DNA of 64,000 nucleotides from Aestuariivita sp. (GTDB lineage: Bacteria; Pseudomonadota; Alphaproteobacteria; Rhodobacterales; Rhodobacteraceae). Location of the stretch: the NCBI RefSeq assembly GCF_021404545.1, contig NZ_JAAWWD010000002.1:62001-126000 (forward strand). Direction: 5' to 3'. Both the position numbers and the translations under genes were made by a program. The notes below the pieces were generated by a model. The model was given only the letters and a program-made list of their open reading frames with translations. It ran no database searches and had not been told where the DNA came from. This document shows positions 16,870-25,454 of this stretch, in pieces. Position 1 is the stretch's first letter; each line of letters starts with the position of its first letter.

Positions 16870-17877
16870 CTAGATATTTGGTTCCGCTTTCGTCCCGGCT
16901 GCACGCTCAGCCCGCCTGCGCTCGCAATACGCTTCCATCTTTGACGGTCGCCCCGGCGGGCGGCGTCCGGTCTTTTTGTAACCGTTCTTGGCGCTGACAG
17001 GTTTGACCTTTGGCTTGGCAAACTTGGCGTTGTAGCGGTTCACGAAACCCTCAAGGAACGCGTTTCCGTCTTCCATATTTGAGATGCCTGCGATGCGCAG
17101 TTCTTTGACCAGCCGATCTTGCAAAGTGTGGTTTGCCCGTTCGACGCGGCCTTTGGCTTGGGAAGAATTGGCGCAGATGATCTCAATGTTCAGCTCCGCC
17201 AGGGCACGCCCGAATTGCGTCATGTCCGTCATATGTTCATTGGGTTTTGGAAAGCGAAAGACGGTATGCTTGTCACTGTAAAACGCAACAGGGCGACCAT
17301 GTTTGAGCAGATAGCTTTCCAGGGCCTCGAAATAGCTGAACGTGCTTTCCGTCTTTACGAACCGCAGTTCCATCAGCGTGCTGGTCGCGTCATCGATGAA
17401 GACGAGCAGGGTGCAGGGATCGCCCCGATCTTCGAACCATCTGTGATCAGAGCCGTCGATCTGGATCAGTTCGCCAAAACACTCCCGACGCAAGCGTGGT
17501 TGGTGGAATGTGCGGCGTTGTTTGCGTGACAGCCAAATCCCATCTTCTTGCATCCATTTGCGGATCGTCTCGCGCGATACTTTGAACCCGTGATGTTCGG
17601 CCAGCATCTCAGCCGCCAAGGTCGGACCGAAATCCGCGTAGCTTTCCCTGATCACCGACATAGCATAATCGAGTTTGGCATGATGAATGCGATTGTTCGG
17701 AGGCTTGCCGCGCGCCTTGTGTCTGATCGCCGACGCGCCGTCCTGGCGGTACCGCTTCAAAAGCCGAAAGATTTGCCGTCGTGTTAGGTCCAACATGTGC
17801 GCCGCGTTGTCGACGCTCAGCCGCCCATCATCGACCTGCGCCAAAACCTCCACACGGTTAAACTCGCGCTCGCTCAT
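16870..17877 (-). CDS. ISNCY-family transposase, probably shortened
   Basis: 335 residues. An N-terminal helix-turn-helix region (RLSVDNAAHMLDLTRRQIFRLLKRYR) is followed by an rve/DDE core. The acidic residues appear as Asp in IQIDGSDHRWFED, Asp in AFYSDKHTVFR and Glu in QAKGRVERANHTLQDRL. The family is usually about 430-460 residues. Here NRYNAKFAK runs straight into PKVKPVSAKNGYKKTGRR, which resembles the normal C-terminal tail, so roughly 100 residues seem to be missing in frame. ATG 17877 has GGGTGG upstream; 17892 is an alternative. Activity doubtful though the catalytic triad is intact. Confidence 0.8.
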   Translation of the reverse strand: MSEREFNRVEVLAQVDDGRLSVDNAAHMLDLTRRQIFRLLKRYRQDGASAIRHKARGKPPNNRIHHAKLDYAMSVIRESYADFGPTLAAEMLAEHHGFKVSRETIRKWMQEDGIWLSRKQRRTFHQPRLRRECFGELIQIDGSDHRWFEDRGDPCTLLVFIDDATSTLMELRFVKTESTFSYFEALESYLLKHGRPVAFYSDKHTVFRFPKPNEHMTDMTQFGRALAELNIEIICANSSQAKGRVERANHTLQDRLVKELRIAGISNMEDGNAFLEGFVNRYNAKFAKPKVKPVSAKNGYKKTGRRPPGRPSKMEAYCERRRAERAAGTKAEPNI

Positions 17878-17981
17878 AGCCACCCATCCCATGTCCGCTC
17901 ACCTCATTGATTTTGAGGGCAGAGTGACATTCCTGAATTGCTCATGGGTGACAATTTAGCTTTGCGGTTACAAACCCAAAA

Positions 17982-18016
17982 ATCGCATAATCAACATTAT
18001 GTTAAATTTATGCGAT
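17982..18016. promoter_or_regulatory. AT-rich nested dyad; pxpA terminator or orphan operator
   Basis: Outer perfect arms ATCGCATAA (17982-17990) and TTATGCGAT (18008-18016) enclose a second near-palindrome AACATTATGTT (17993-18003). On the minus strand the structure is followed by TTTTT, so it could end transcription of pxpBCA, whose last stop codon is at 18071. Alternatively the symmetry and AT-richness in a GC-rich genome suggest a regulator-binding site left behind when the insertion sequence landed next to it. Confidence 0.5.
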
Positions 18017-18070
18017 GTGGATTTCGATAGTCCACTCGGTGATTAAGGGGTTCGCAGTCACATCCGCCGT

Positions 18071-18844
18071 TCAGCCACGACGATCCCCAAACACCTTGAG
18101 GCCTACGCCTGCGGCTTCGAGCTCTGATCGAACGGATCTGGCGATGCCCAGCGCGGTTGGCGTGTCTCCGTGCAGACAAATCGTGTCGATGTTTGCATCT
18201 ATGCGCGTCCCGCTCTCGGCAATGATCGCTCCGGCCTTGACCATCTCGACAACCCGGCGGCTCGCTTGGGTCGGATCATGGATCACCGCACCGGGCTTGG
18301 CGCGATCCACAAGCGTCGCGTCGTCATTATATGCACGGTCGGCGAAAATCTCGCCGGCCCATGCGCAGCCCAGTTCGCGCACCGCACGTTCCTGGGCCGT
18401 GCCCGCCAACACCATGATGATGGCCTCAGGCGCAACCGACATCGCCGCGTCGTAACAAACGCGCGCCATATGCTGGTCTTCGGAGGCCATATTGCTCATC
18501 GCGCCGTGCAGCTTGATATGGCGCACCTGAGCGCCCAGGCTGCGTGCCATGCCCAGCGATGCACCGACCTGATACCGCACCAGATTGGCCAGCGTCGCGT
18601 CGGGCAGCGTGATCCGGCGCCGACCAAAGCCTTGCAGATCCTGAAAGCCCGGATGCGCGCCGATACCCACGCCCTTGTCCCGCGCCAGTGTCATGGTCGT
18701 GGCCATCACATCCGGATCACCGGCATGAAAACCGCATGCGATATTGGCCGAGGTGATCACGTCCAGAATCGCCGCATCCTGACCCATCACCCAGGGACCA
18801 AAGCTTTCGCCCATATCGGCATTGAGATCGACAGTCAGGCTCAT
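18071..18844 (-). CDS. pxpA: 5-oxoprolinase subunit A (LamB/YcsF family)
   Basis: 257 residues, typical length. With PxpB and PxpC it hydrolyses 5-oxoproline to glutamate using ATP in the cytoplasm. Family blocks: DLNADMGESFGPW at the N terminus, SANIACGFHAGDP, GIGAHPGFQDLQGFGRR, HIKLHGAMSNMA and FADRAYNDDATLVDR, ending TICLHGDTPTAL. The start overlaps the end of pxpC by 4 bp (18841-18844). It is the last gene of the operon. Confidence 0.93.
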   Translation of the reverse strand: MSLTVDLNADMGESFGPWVMGQDAAILDVITSANIACGFHAGDPDVMATTMTLARDKGVGIGAHPGFQDLQGFGRRRITLPDATLANLVRYQVGASLGMARSLGAQVRHIKLHGAMSNMASEDQHMARVCYDAAMSVAPEAIIMVLAGTAQERAVRELGCAWAGEIFADRAYNDDATLVDRAKPGAVIHDPTQASRRVVEMVKAGAIIAESGTRIDANIDTICLHGDTPTALGIARSVRSELEAAGVGLKVFGDRRG

Positions 18845-19866
18845 CGGTTTTCCTCCTCTGGTGCGACACCTGAAGTTGCGCCGCTAATCAATTGAAATTC
18901 TGCAAGGTTCTGGAGATCCGCAGGCTCTCGCAAGAGCGGCTTGACGCGACCGGGCGCCCGCCGGAGATCGGTCTGATCGCGCCTGTGGATGTCAACCGCC
19001 TCCTCAAGGCTCACGAAACGGAACCGGATCTTGGCGCCAACCGGGGCCTGGGCCGCCCTGGCAAGATCGGGCGGGATAACGGTCGCAATTCGCGGATAGC
19101 CGCCGGTTGTCTGACTCTCGGCGATCAGGACAAACGGCGTGCCATCACCGGTGACCTGAATATCACCCGGCACGATGATTTCCGACAGGACCTGCAAGCC
19201 GCCGGGGATGTGGAAGCCCTGCCCCGGCATGGCCATCTTAACGCCCATGCGATTGGCGCGCGGGTCCCGGGTAAATTCAGTGTTTTCAAAGCGTTCAAGC
19301 GTCTCGCGCGGGAACGTGTCCGTTTGAAGACTGGCGGTGACGCGCAGTTCGCCACCGGCAAAGCGCGGGGCGACGTCCAGGGTCATGCCAACTGCATCCC
19401 CCGGATCGATCCCAACCGGAAGAACCGTGCCCGCCACGATCGCTTGACCCAGGCCCGCCGTAAGATGCGTCGATCTGGCGCCCAGAACAAGGGGGCTTGC
19501 CACCCCACCACCGAGATGGAGATAGCCATAGCTTCCGGCGGTCACGGCGCCCAGGCTCAGACGGGCGTGCGCCGACAACAGGTGCGAGGCATTCCAACGC
19601 ACGCTCCGGCCATCAATCTGGGCCACCATAGGGGCGCCTGTGAGGGCAATCCGCATGTCCTGTGTGGGTTCAAAGACGCCGCCAAACCCTGCCAGTTCCA
19701 AGGCGGCGTAGTCCGGCGGCTGCCCCAACAGAGCAGCCCCCTCATAAAGCGCCTGCCGGTCGGCCGCACCGCCGCGTGACAGGCCAAGGGCCAGGGTTCC
19801 CGACCGACCCAGATCCTGGACCGTGACACCGGGTCCGGCGCTGTGACAGATCAAGGCGCGGGTCAT
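18841..19866 (-). CDS. pxpC: 5-oxoprolinase subunit C (biotin-dependent-carboxylase-like / KipA)
   Basis: 341 residues. Family signatures: GPGVTVQDLGRSGTLALGLSRGGAADRQAL, FEPTQDMRIALTGAP, SYGYLHLGGGV, RDPRANRMGVKM and AESQTTGGYPRIATVI. ATG 19866 sits in a 4-bp overlap with the pxpB stop; three further in-frame codons upstream are unnecessary. The C-terminal ~45 residues after VSLEEAVDIHR are Arg/Pro-rich and less conserved. Confidence 0.93.
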   Translation of the reverse strand: MTRALICHSAGPGVTVQDLGRSGTLALGLSRGGAADRQALYEGAALLGQPPDYAALELAGFGGVFEPTQDMRIALTGAPMVAQIDGRSVRWNASHLLSAHARLSLGAVTAGSYGYLHLGGGVASPLVLGARSTHLTAGLGQAIVAGTVLPVGIDPGDAVGMTLDVAPRFAGGELRVTASLQTDTFPRETLERFENTEFTRDPRANRMGVKMAMPGQGFHIPGGLQVLSEIIVPGDIQVTGDGTPFVLIAESQTTGGYPRIATVIPPDLARAAQAPVGAKIRFRFVSLEEAVDIHRRDQTDLRRAPGRVKPLLREPADLQNLAEFQLISGATSGVAPEEENR

Positions 19867-20627
19867 GCCAAACACTCCTGAGTGATCCCGCCATTGGAGG
19901 TACCTGTCAAAATAACGTCGTATTCTTCACGGGTTATGGCATGGAATTGAACTTCGTCACCGGGGCGCAGCAAGAAGGGTGTGTCGCTCTGAGGCCGGAA
20001 CAGACGGCAGGCGGTTTGACCGATATGACGCCAGCCGGTCGGGGCGGTGACGGAGAAAAGCACCAACTGCCGAATTGCGACAACCAGCGCGCCTTCGGTC
20101 ACGCGCGGGGTCAAGTCCTGCTGACGCGGGATATTCCAGGCGTCGGGCAGCGTACCAAGATACGGCTGTCCAGGCGCAAATCCAATGGTCTGGACCCGCA
20201 CCCTGTTCGCGGTGATAGAGGCGATGGCCTCTGTCTCGCTCAGCCCGGCTGCTTGCGCGGCCTCTGACAGTTGCGGCGCAAGATCGGTGCCAAACACCGT
20301 CGGGATATGGAAAAGGCGCCGCCCCCGGGGCAAATCGGCCGCATACCAGTTCATGGCGCCCAAAAGCCGATGGAGACGCTCTCTGAGCGTGTCGTGGCGC
20401 AGAATGAGGGGATCGAAGCGCACGAATGTCGAGGCGAGCGAGGTGGCCGTTTCCTCGACCCCATCCCAGGCCTCGCGATCCACCGCCGCGCGAAAGGCCA
20501 GAGCCGCGCGATTGGCCTCTTCACGCAATGTGTCGCCAAAGCTGACGAGCATCCCGTCTATGCCAACGGTGCGAATGCGGGGCCAGGAAGGATCGGATGC
20601 GGTCATGGGGCGGGTCTGTCGGGCCAT
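19863..20627 (-). CDS. pxpB: 5-oxoprolinase subunit B (KipI-like)
   Basis: 254 residues. The C-terminal cyclophilin-like part has QTIGFAPGQPYLGTLPDAWNIPRQ and SVTAPTGWRHIGQTACRLFRP, the standard PxpB/KipI blocks, and ends LLRPGDEVQFHAIT. The N-terminal half contains VGIDGMLVSFGD and NWYAADLPRGRRLFHIPTVFG. Start is uncertain between 20627 and 20606 (MTASDPSW); neither has a strong ribosome-binding site. First gene of the pxpBCA operon, so its promoter lies in 20628-21076. Confidence 0.92.
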   Translation of the reverse strand: MARQTRPMTASDPSWPRIRTVGIDGMLVSFGDTLREEANRAALAFRAAVDREAWDGVEETATSLASTFVRFDPLILRHDTLRERLHRLLGAMNWYAADLPRGRRLFHIPTVFGTDLAPQLSEAAQAAGLSETEAIASITANRVRVQTIGFAPGQPYLGTLPDAWNIPRQQDLTPRVTEGALVVAIRQLVLFSVTAPTGWRHIGQTACRLFRPQSDTPFLLRPGDEVQFHAITREEYDVILTGTSNGGITQECLA

Positions 20628-21076
20628 GGAGTGAGGTCAGGGGGAGTTTGACAGCAGCCAGAGACCACACGCAAGGGGCAGTTGAGCTTTTGTGGGCCGA
20701 TGCCTGGCAGTCGCGGTCCGACCCAGAACTGTGCCACGTCGTAACCGCGGATCTTCCCTTCATGACATTCTAGTTATCAAGCAGATAGTGGCCATATCTC
20801 ATGTAGATCGAGAGGGCGGCCTTGCGCGCGGCACGCTTAAGAAAAGGGGTCCTATCTGCGTGATCGCCCGACTGGCCTTGTCGACGAAACTCACAGGCCC
20901 AAGACGATACCGCGGCGCCGGTGTGGGCGGGTCCTTGCCAATGTAAATCCTCCGTCCCGGGGTTCATGGAAATGACACAATCCATCGGTGAATGGGCCGC
21001 AACGCCAGGTCGGCTCTCTGGACAGCGCGGGCCATGCCAGTCTAACACAGTGGGATAACAAAACATTGGCAACGCA
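20628..21076. other. divergent promoter region, pxpB / aroQ
   Basis: About 450 bases between two genes that read away from each other. No protein-like frame with family resemblance is seen on either strand. Promoters for pxpBCA (minus) and aroQ-luxR (plus) must lie here; I could not pick convincing -35/-10 boxes. Confidence 0.5.
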
Positions 21077-21526
21077 ATGACGTCGGTTCTGCTCTTGAAC
21101 GGTCCCAATCTCAACCTCCTTGGCACACGCCAGCCGGAGGTCTATGGCACGACCACCCTGCCCCAGATCGAGGCCATGTGCGAGGCGCATGCAACCCCCT
21201 GGGGATGGCGGCTGGCGTCGCTGCAATCCAATCACGAAGGGGTGCTGATCGACGCGCTGCACGATGCGCAGGGTGTTCACGATGGGATCATCCTGAATGC
21301 GGGCGGATATACGCACACGTCGATTGCCCTGATGGACGCGATCAGTTCGGTCGGGCTACCAGTGGTCGAAGTGCACCTCAGCGATATCCACGCGCGCGAA
21401 CCCTTTCGTCAGATCTCCTATATTTCAAGGGTGGCGATCGCGCAGATCTGCGGACAGGGTCCCCAGGGCTATCTTCAGGCGCTTGACACATTGAGAGTAC
21501 ATTTTAAGGCGGAACACCCATCATGA
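21077..21526 (+). CDS. aroQ: type II 3-dehydroquinate dehydratase
   Basis: 149 residues, normal length. It converts 3-dehydroquinate to 3-dehydroshikimate in the shikimate pathway (or in quinate use). Motifs: LNGPNLNLLGTRQPEVYG with the catalytic Tyr, LQSNHEGVLIDALHDA, ILNAGGYTHTSIALMDAI and VEVHLSDIHAREPFRQISY with the catalytic His region. The stop codon overlaps the next start (ATGA at 21523-21526), an unusual coupling to a LuxR-type regulator. Confidence 0.95.
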   Translation: MTSVLLLNGPNLNLLGTRQPEVYGTTTLPQIEAMCEAHATPWGWRLASLQSNHEGVLIDALHDAQGVHDGIILNAGGYTHTSIALMDAISSVGLPVVEVHLSDIHAREPFRQISYISRVAIAQICGQGPQGYLQALDTLRVHFKAEHPS

Positions 21527-22278
21527 CATTGCGGCCATATCTGCATTTCGTATCCAACGCCAAGTCGCTCGAAGAGCTTTGGACCGCGCATACCGAAAAG
21601 ATGGCGGAATACGGATTTGACCGCCTGCTTTACGGGTTCACCCGCTATCGCACCGATACCTCGCTGGGTGACCCGGAAGACTTCACGATCCTGACCAATC
21701 ACGATCCCGAATACACCCGGGTGTTTTTGGGAGAAGGCCTCTATTTCCACGCCCCTATGACCCGCTGGGCACTCGATAATGAGGGGGCGGGCAGTTGGCG
21801 GCTGGTCGGCGATATGTTCGATTTGCACAACCTCACACCGATTGAACAAAAGGTCGTCTCGTTCAATCTGCGCATGAAGGTCACGGCCGGGTACACGGTG
21901 AGCTTCAAATCCGTGTCCATCCGCTCGAAAGGCGCGATTGCACTGACCGCCCGCGCGGGCATGAGCCAGGACGAGGTCGATGCGATCTGGGCAGAGCATG
22001 GCCGGGACATCCATTTGATGAACAACGTGGCGCATCTCAAGATCCTGACCCTGCCCTATACCGGGCCGAACCGCGCGTTAACACGGCGCCAGCGCGAGGC
22101 GCTGGAATGGGTGGGCGACGGCAAGACCACGCAGGACATTGCGCTCTTGATGGGGCTAACCGCGGCGACCGTGGAAAAACACCTCCGTCTGGCACGCGAA
22201 GCCCTGTCGGTCGAGACGACGGCCCAAGCTGTCCTTAAGGCCGCGATGCAGAACCAGATGTTTGTTCTGGAAACCTGA
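21523..22278 (+). CDS. LuxR-family transcriptional regulator (solo, autoinducer-binding domain)
   Basis: 251 residues. The N-terminal autoinducer-binding-like domain covers about 15-165; the C-terminal LuxR helix-turn-helix is ALTRRQREALEWVGDGKTTQ followed by DIALLMGLTAATVEKHL (about 185-230). No luxI synthase gene is in the window. In classical AHL receptors a conserved Asp-Pro pair follows an aromatic segment; here the equivalent stretch reads YFHAPMTRWAL, so the ligand-binding Asp appears replaced by Ala. Ligand and targets are unknown. It overlaps aroQ and so should be cotranscribed with it. Confidence 0.85.
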   Translation: MTLRPYLHFVSNAKSLEELWTAHTEKMAEYGFDRLLYGFTRYRTDTSLGDPEDFTILTNHDPEYTRVFLGEGLYFHAPMTRWALDNEGAGSWRLVGDMFDLHNLTPIEQKVVSFNLRMKVTAGYTVSFKSVSIRSKGAIALTARAGMSQDEVDAIWAEHGRDIHLMNNVAHLKILTLPYTGPNRALTRRQREALEWVGDGKTTQDIALLMGLTAATVEKHLRLAREALSVETTAQAVLKAAMQNQMFVLET

Positions 22279-22641
22279 GCGGTCCGGCAACACCTTGTTC
22301 TGGAAGAGGAATACCGCCCTATCACCGGGCGTGTCCCAAGGTAAGGAATACATGACTATCGGACGGGCCGCGAAAAACGCATCCTGATCCTGTTCCGTGA
22401 GTGGAGGCTTTAGCCAAAGGAACATGCAAGCTGGACCCTTGTGATTTCAGGGCTCTCCGGTTTGTCCGGTTCTACCGGAACCCGGCCTGGCCGTATATTG
22501 ATCTGCGGCCAGGTCGGACCTTGACAGGCCTAACCATCCCCATTGCAAGGGCCGTCGAAAAGAGGGGTCGCGCGCAAGCGCGGCCCCGCCACCACTTGCG
22601 ATGGCAGAGCCAGGGCTCTCCTGCTCCCGGGTGTTGCACCG
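22279..22641. other. intergenic region, luxR / SMR gene
   Basis: No recognisable gene. It contains a short GGTTC/GAACC inverted repeat near 22465 and, at its right end, the terminator of the SMR gene. The two flanking genes converge here. Confidence 0.5.
22557..22590 (-). terminator. rho-independent terminator of the SMR gene
   Basis: On the minus strand GGGGCCGCGC pairs with GCGCGCGACCCC across a TTG loop, with one bulge, followed by TCTTTTC. It lies about 50 bases past the SMR stop codon. Confidence 0.7.
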
Positions 22642-22977
22642 TCAATGCACCGAGAAGTCGGACAGCACATTTATGATACCCATTCCGGCAATGATCAGCG
22701 CCAGACCGATCACCGCAGCCAGATCCAGCCGCTGCCCGAAAACGACAACGCCCACCAGCGCCACGGCGACAATACCAAGCCCGGAAGCCAGTGCGTAGGT
22801 AATCCCCAGCGGCATGTATTTGAGCGTGAGCGTGAGGAAATAGAACGACCCTCCCATTCCGAGGATCACCAAAAGCGAGGGCCAGAATTTTGTGAATTGC
22901 GCGCTGGCGTTCAGCGCGGAATACCCGATTGTTTCGGCTATGACAGAGGCGGTCAGATAGATGTAATGCGTCGGCAA
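22642..22977 (-). CDS. small multidrug resistance (EmrE-type) efflux protein
   Basis: 111 residues with four membrane helices, the usual SMR size. The essential Glu in helix 1 is in ASVIAETIGYSALNAS. Further SMR blocks are FYFLTLTLKYMPLGITYALASGLGIV (helices 2-3, the AYALWSG-like motif) and FGQRLDLAAVIGLALIIAGMGIINV. SMR proteins pump cationic drugs, guanidinium or polyamines out with protons as antiparallel dimers; substrate not predictable here. Single gene with its own terminator. Confidence 0.88.
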   Translation of the reverse strand: MPTHYIYLTASVIAETIGYSALNASAQFTKFWPSLLVILGMGGSFYFLTLTLKYMPLGITYALASGLGIVAVALVGVVVFGQRLDLAAVIGLALIIAGMGIINVLSDFSVH

Positions 22978-23498
22978 GGCGTTTTCCTTTTCTGGGGTGA
23001 TCCGACCTTGGGCTAATTCGCAAATGGCGTTCGCGAAACAGCATTGGCACCAACGACATACAGAAAGTCGCGAACAGCACCGTCTCGAGGGTCACGCTGT
23101 CCGGGGCAGGCCCGTTTCCGAAGCGCGGGGTGTTTGGACCAGGGCGTGCCCGCGTCTCGGGGATGGCAGGTTCGTTCCGGAGATATGACAGGCTGCGCTG
23201 TGGAAACCGGTTCGCATCCTGACGTGTCATGGCAATGACAGCCCCTTGCGGATAGGCTCTTGTCCGACGTCACGGGATGGCAGGACGACGGAAATCGGCC
23301 ATGTCGGGGCCCTGAACGTCGGCATGGGCGCCCAAGGGCTGCAGCGTCCCGGTATCTGCCTGGCGTGCCTTGCGTCATCAGCCCCCGCACCGACAGGACC
23401 GCGCCCGCGACAACCTGACCGTCGTCATGCGGCTGGCCCTGAAACGAAAAAGGCGCGCCACCCAGGCGCGCCTTTTCCATGTAATGATGTCGGCGGGA
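22978..23498. other. intergenic region upstream of the SMR gene, downstream of tsf
   Basis: About 520 bases without a gene I can support. Long open frames exist because of GC-richness but have no family resemblance. The promoter of the SMR gene should be near 22980-23060; the right end holds the tsf terminator. Confidence 0.45.
23447..23476 (-). terminator. bidirectional terminator downstream of tsf
   Basis: Perfect 8-bp stem GGCGCGCC (23452-23459 and 23465-23472), 5-base loop, with AAAAA before and TTTT after. On the minus strand this is an intrinsic terminator just past the tsf stop codon; it would also work on the plus strand. Confidence 0.85.
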
Positions 23499-24374
23499 TC
23501 AGCCTTGCGCAGCTTTTGCCACCTCTGCCGCGAAGTCTTCTTTTTCGACGACGATCCCCTCGCCCACTTCCAGGCGCAGAAATCCTGTGATGGTGGCGCC
23601 GGCCTCGGCGGCGGCGGCGCCAACGGTCAGATCCGGGTTAACGACGAATTGCTGGTTCAGCAGCGTGGATTCGCCCACGAATTTCTTCATCCGGCCCACG
23701 ATCATCTTTTCGATGACCTGTTCGGGCTTGCCGCTTTCGCGGGCAATATCCATCTGAACCTGCTTTTCCTTCTCGACAACAGCCGGGTCCAGATCATCTT
23801 CGGACAGCGCAGCTGGGTTCACAGCCGCGATATGCATCGCAACCTGCTTGCCGAACGCCTCGTCGCCGCCATCCATGGCCACCAGAACGCCAATCTTGCC
23901 CATTCCGGCGGTTGCCGCGTTGTGGATATAGGAGATGACCTGGGTGCCCGAGATCGATGCCATGCGGCGCACGGACATGTTCTCGCCAATGGTGGCAATC
24001 TTGTCGGTCAGCGTGTCGGCGACAGTCTTGCCGCCCATATCGGCGGATTTGAGCGCCTCGATATCGTCCACACCCAGAGCGGCCTGTGCGATGCCTGCGA
24101 CCATCTCCTGGAACTCGGCGTTCTTGCCAACGAAATCGGTTTCGGAGTTAACCTCGACCGCGACACCCTTGGCGCCGTCCACGACGACGGCCACCAGGCC
24201 TTCGGCTGCGGTCCGGCCCGATTTCTTGGCCGCCTTGGCCAGACCCTTGGTGCGCAGCCAGTCAACGGCGGCGTCCATGTCGCCATCGGTTTCGGTCAGC
24301 GCCTTTTTGGCGTCCATCATGCCCGCGCCCGTGCTGTCGCGCAGTTCTTTTACCTGTGCAGCTGTGATTGCCAT
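23499..24374 (-). CDS. tsf: translation elongation factor Ts
   Basis: 291 residues, normal for alphaproteobacteria. EF-Ts exchanges GDP for GTP on EF-Tu. The N-terminal UBA-like domain reads [24 protein letters not shown]; the EF-Tu contact motif is SETDFVGKN (usually TDFVAKN). The C-terminal part has [19 protein letters not shown]. Start ATG 24374 has a GAGGAG ribosome-binding site. It follows rpsB by 84 bases in the conserved rpsB-tsf operon. Confidence 0.97.
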   Translation of the reverse strand: MAITAAQVKELRDSTGAGMMDAKKALTETDGDMDAAVDWLRTKGLAKAAKKSGRTAAEGLVAVVVDGAKGVAVEVNSETDFVGKNAEFQEMVAGIAQAALGVDDIEALKSADMGGKTVADTLTDKIATIGENMSVRRMASISGTQVISYIHNAATAGMGKIGVLVAMDGGDEAFGKQVAMHIAAVNPAALSEDDLDPAVVEKEKQVQMDIARESGKPEQVIEKMIVGRMKKFVGESTLLNQQFVVNPDLTVGAAAAEAGATITGFLRLEVGEGIVVEKEDFAAEVAKAAQG

Positions 24375-24408
24375 CTGTTGGCTCTCCTCAAATCAAATAG
24401 CGGATTGG

Positions 24409-24432
24409 GACAGGCTTGCTTAGCCTGCCCCC
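24409..24432 (-). promoter_or_regulatory. hairpin between rpsB and tsf
   Basis: Inverted repeat GGGCAGGCT / AGCCTGTCC-type arms around AGCAAG on the minus strand, without a T run. In rpsB-tsf operons such hairpins can attenuate or process the transcript; here the role is inferred only. Confidence 0.4.
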
Positions 24433-24458
24433 GATGTCAGTTTGGTGACAGGTACGCC

Positions 24459-25259
24459 TCAGCTTGCCGCGGGCGCATCCTCGGCCGGAGCTTCGGCTGC
24501 CGCCTCGACAGCGACGACCTCTTCAACGGGCGCCTCTTCCATGGCGCCCAGATCGACACCGGCGGCACCCAGCTGCGCGCTCATCCCGTCAAGCGCCGCA
24601 CGCGACGCCAGATCGCAGTAAAGCGAGATCGCGCGGGCCGCGTCGTCATTGCCCGGAATGATATAGTCGATGCCATCGGGCGAGCAGTTGGTATCCACCA
24701 CCGCAACAACCGGAATACCCAGCTTGTTGGCCTCCGCGATGGCCAGCGCCTCTTTCTTGACGTCAATGACGAACAGAAGGTCCGGCACACCGCCCATTTC
24801 GCGGATCCCGCCAAGGCTCGCCTGCAGTTTGCCCTGGTCGCGTTCCATGCCCAAACGCTCTTTCTTGGTCAGGCCCTCGGCACCGTCGACCATCGCCTCG
24901 TCGATCTGCTTGAGGCGCGAGATCGAGTTCGACACGGTCTGCCAGTTGGTCAGCGTGCCGCCCAGCCAGCGGTGGTTCATGTAATATTGTGCGCATTTCT
25001 CGGCCGCCTCGGCGATCGGCTGCGCGGCCTGACGCTTGGTGCCCACGAACAGAACCCGGCCGTTCTTGGCCACGGTTTCACGGATCACGTTGAGAGCGGC
25101 GTCCAGCATAGGAACGGTCTGTGTCAGGTCGAGGATATGGATGCCATTGCGCGCGCCATAGATGAACTCGCCCATGCGGGGGTTCCAACGCTGTGTCTGG
25201 TGGCCAAAATGTACGCCAGCTTCCAAAAGCTGACGCATGGTGAACTCAGGAAGAGCCAT
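24459..25259 (-). CDS. rpsB: 30S ribosomal protein S2
   Basis: 266 residues. S2 blocks are clear: [20 protein letters not shown] at the start, [48 protein letters not shown] and [16 protein letters not shown]. The last ~30 residues are an acidic Ala/Glu/Val-rich tail, common in alphaproteobacterial S2. First gene of rpsB-tsf. Confidence 0.97.
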   Translation of the reverse strand: MALPEFTMRQLLEAGVHFGHQTQRWNPRMGEFIYGARNGIHILDLTQTVPMLDAALNVIRETVAKNGRVLFVGTKRQAAQPIAEAAEKCAQYYMNHRWLGGTLTNWQTVSNSISRLKQIDEAMVDGAEGLTKKERLGMERDQGKLQASLGGIREMGGVPDLLFVIDVKKEALAIAEANKLGIPVVAVVDTNCSPDGIDYIIPGNDDAARAISLYCDLASRAALDGMSAQLGAAGVDLGAMEEAPVEEVVAVEAAAEAPAEDAPAAS

Positions 25260-25306
25260 GCGGTTTTACCTTTCCGGTTTCATGCCTTGGCGGGGGTCTT
25301 GAGACG

Positions 25307-25349
25307 GGATGTCTCCAACCGGCGGACCTTTTGGGGATGTCTCCCCCAA
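25307..25349 (-). promoter_or_regulatory. rpsB leader with repeated GGAGACATCCC element
   Basis: The 195 bases between olsA and rpsB hold the element GGAGACATCCC twice on the minus strand (25307-25317 and 25334-25344). The upstream copy lies in a hairpin (TTGGGG / CCCCAA, 25331-25349). S2 is known to control its own operon in some bacteria, so a leader structure is plausible, but no known motif is claimed. Confidence 0.3.
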
Positions 25350-25454
25350 TCGGCCCAACCCCGCCTGCGGGATTTAGTGGCGCGCGTATATGCGAGGTTT
25401 GCAGGCGGCGCAAGCCCTTTGCGGGTCACATATGTCCGGCATCCCGCAAGCCTG

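Larger units (their letters stand above)
16487..17972 (-). mobile_element. ISNCY (IS1202-like) insertion sequence
   Basis: The proposed tips both begin TGT and are imperfect inverted repeats. The left reads TGTTGCAACCAAG then AAATGTCACC, and the right (complement) TGTAACCGCAAAG then AATTGTCACC. Each is followed about 30 bases inside by a second GTCAC (AAGTGTCACC left, GGAATGTCACT right). This gives 17 matches over the first 26 bases. The element contains a DDE transposase and, between it and the left end, a broken small membrane-protein frame. No clear target duplication was found in the flanks. Confidence 0.6.

Noticed and set aside
20770-21126. Minus-strand frame of 118 codons in the pxpB/aroQ gap
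   Set aside because: Overlaps the start of aroQ and shows no recognisable domain.
23013-23480. Minus-strand frame of 155 codons downstream of tsf
   Set aside because: It starts inside the tsf terminator and has no family resemblance.
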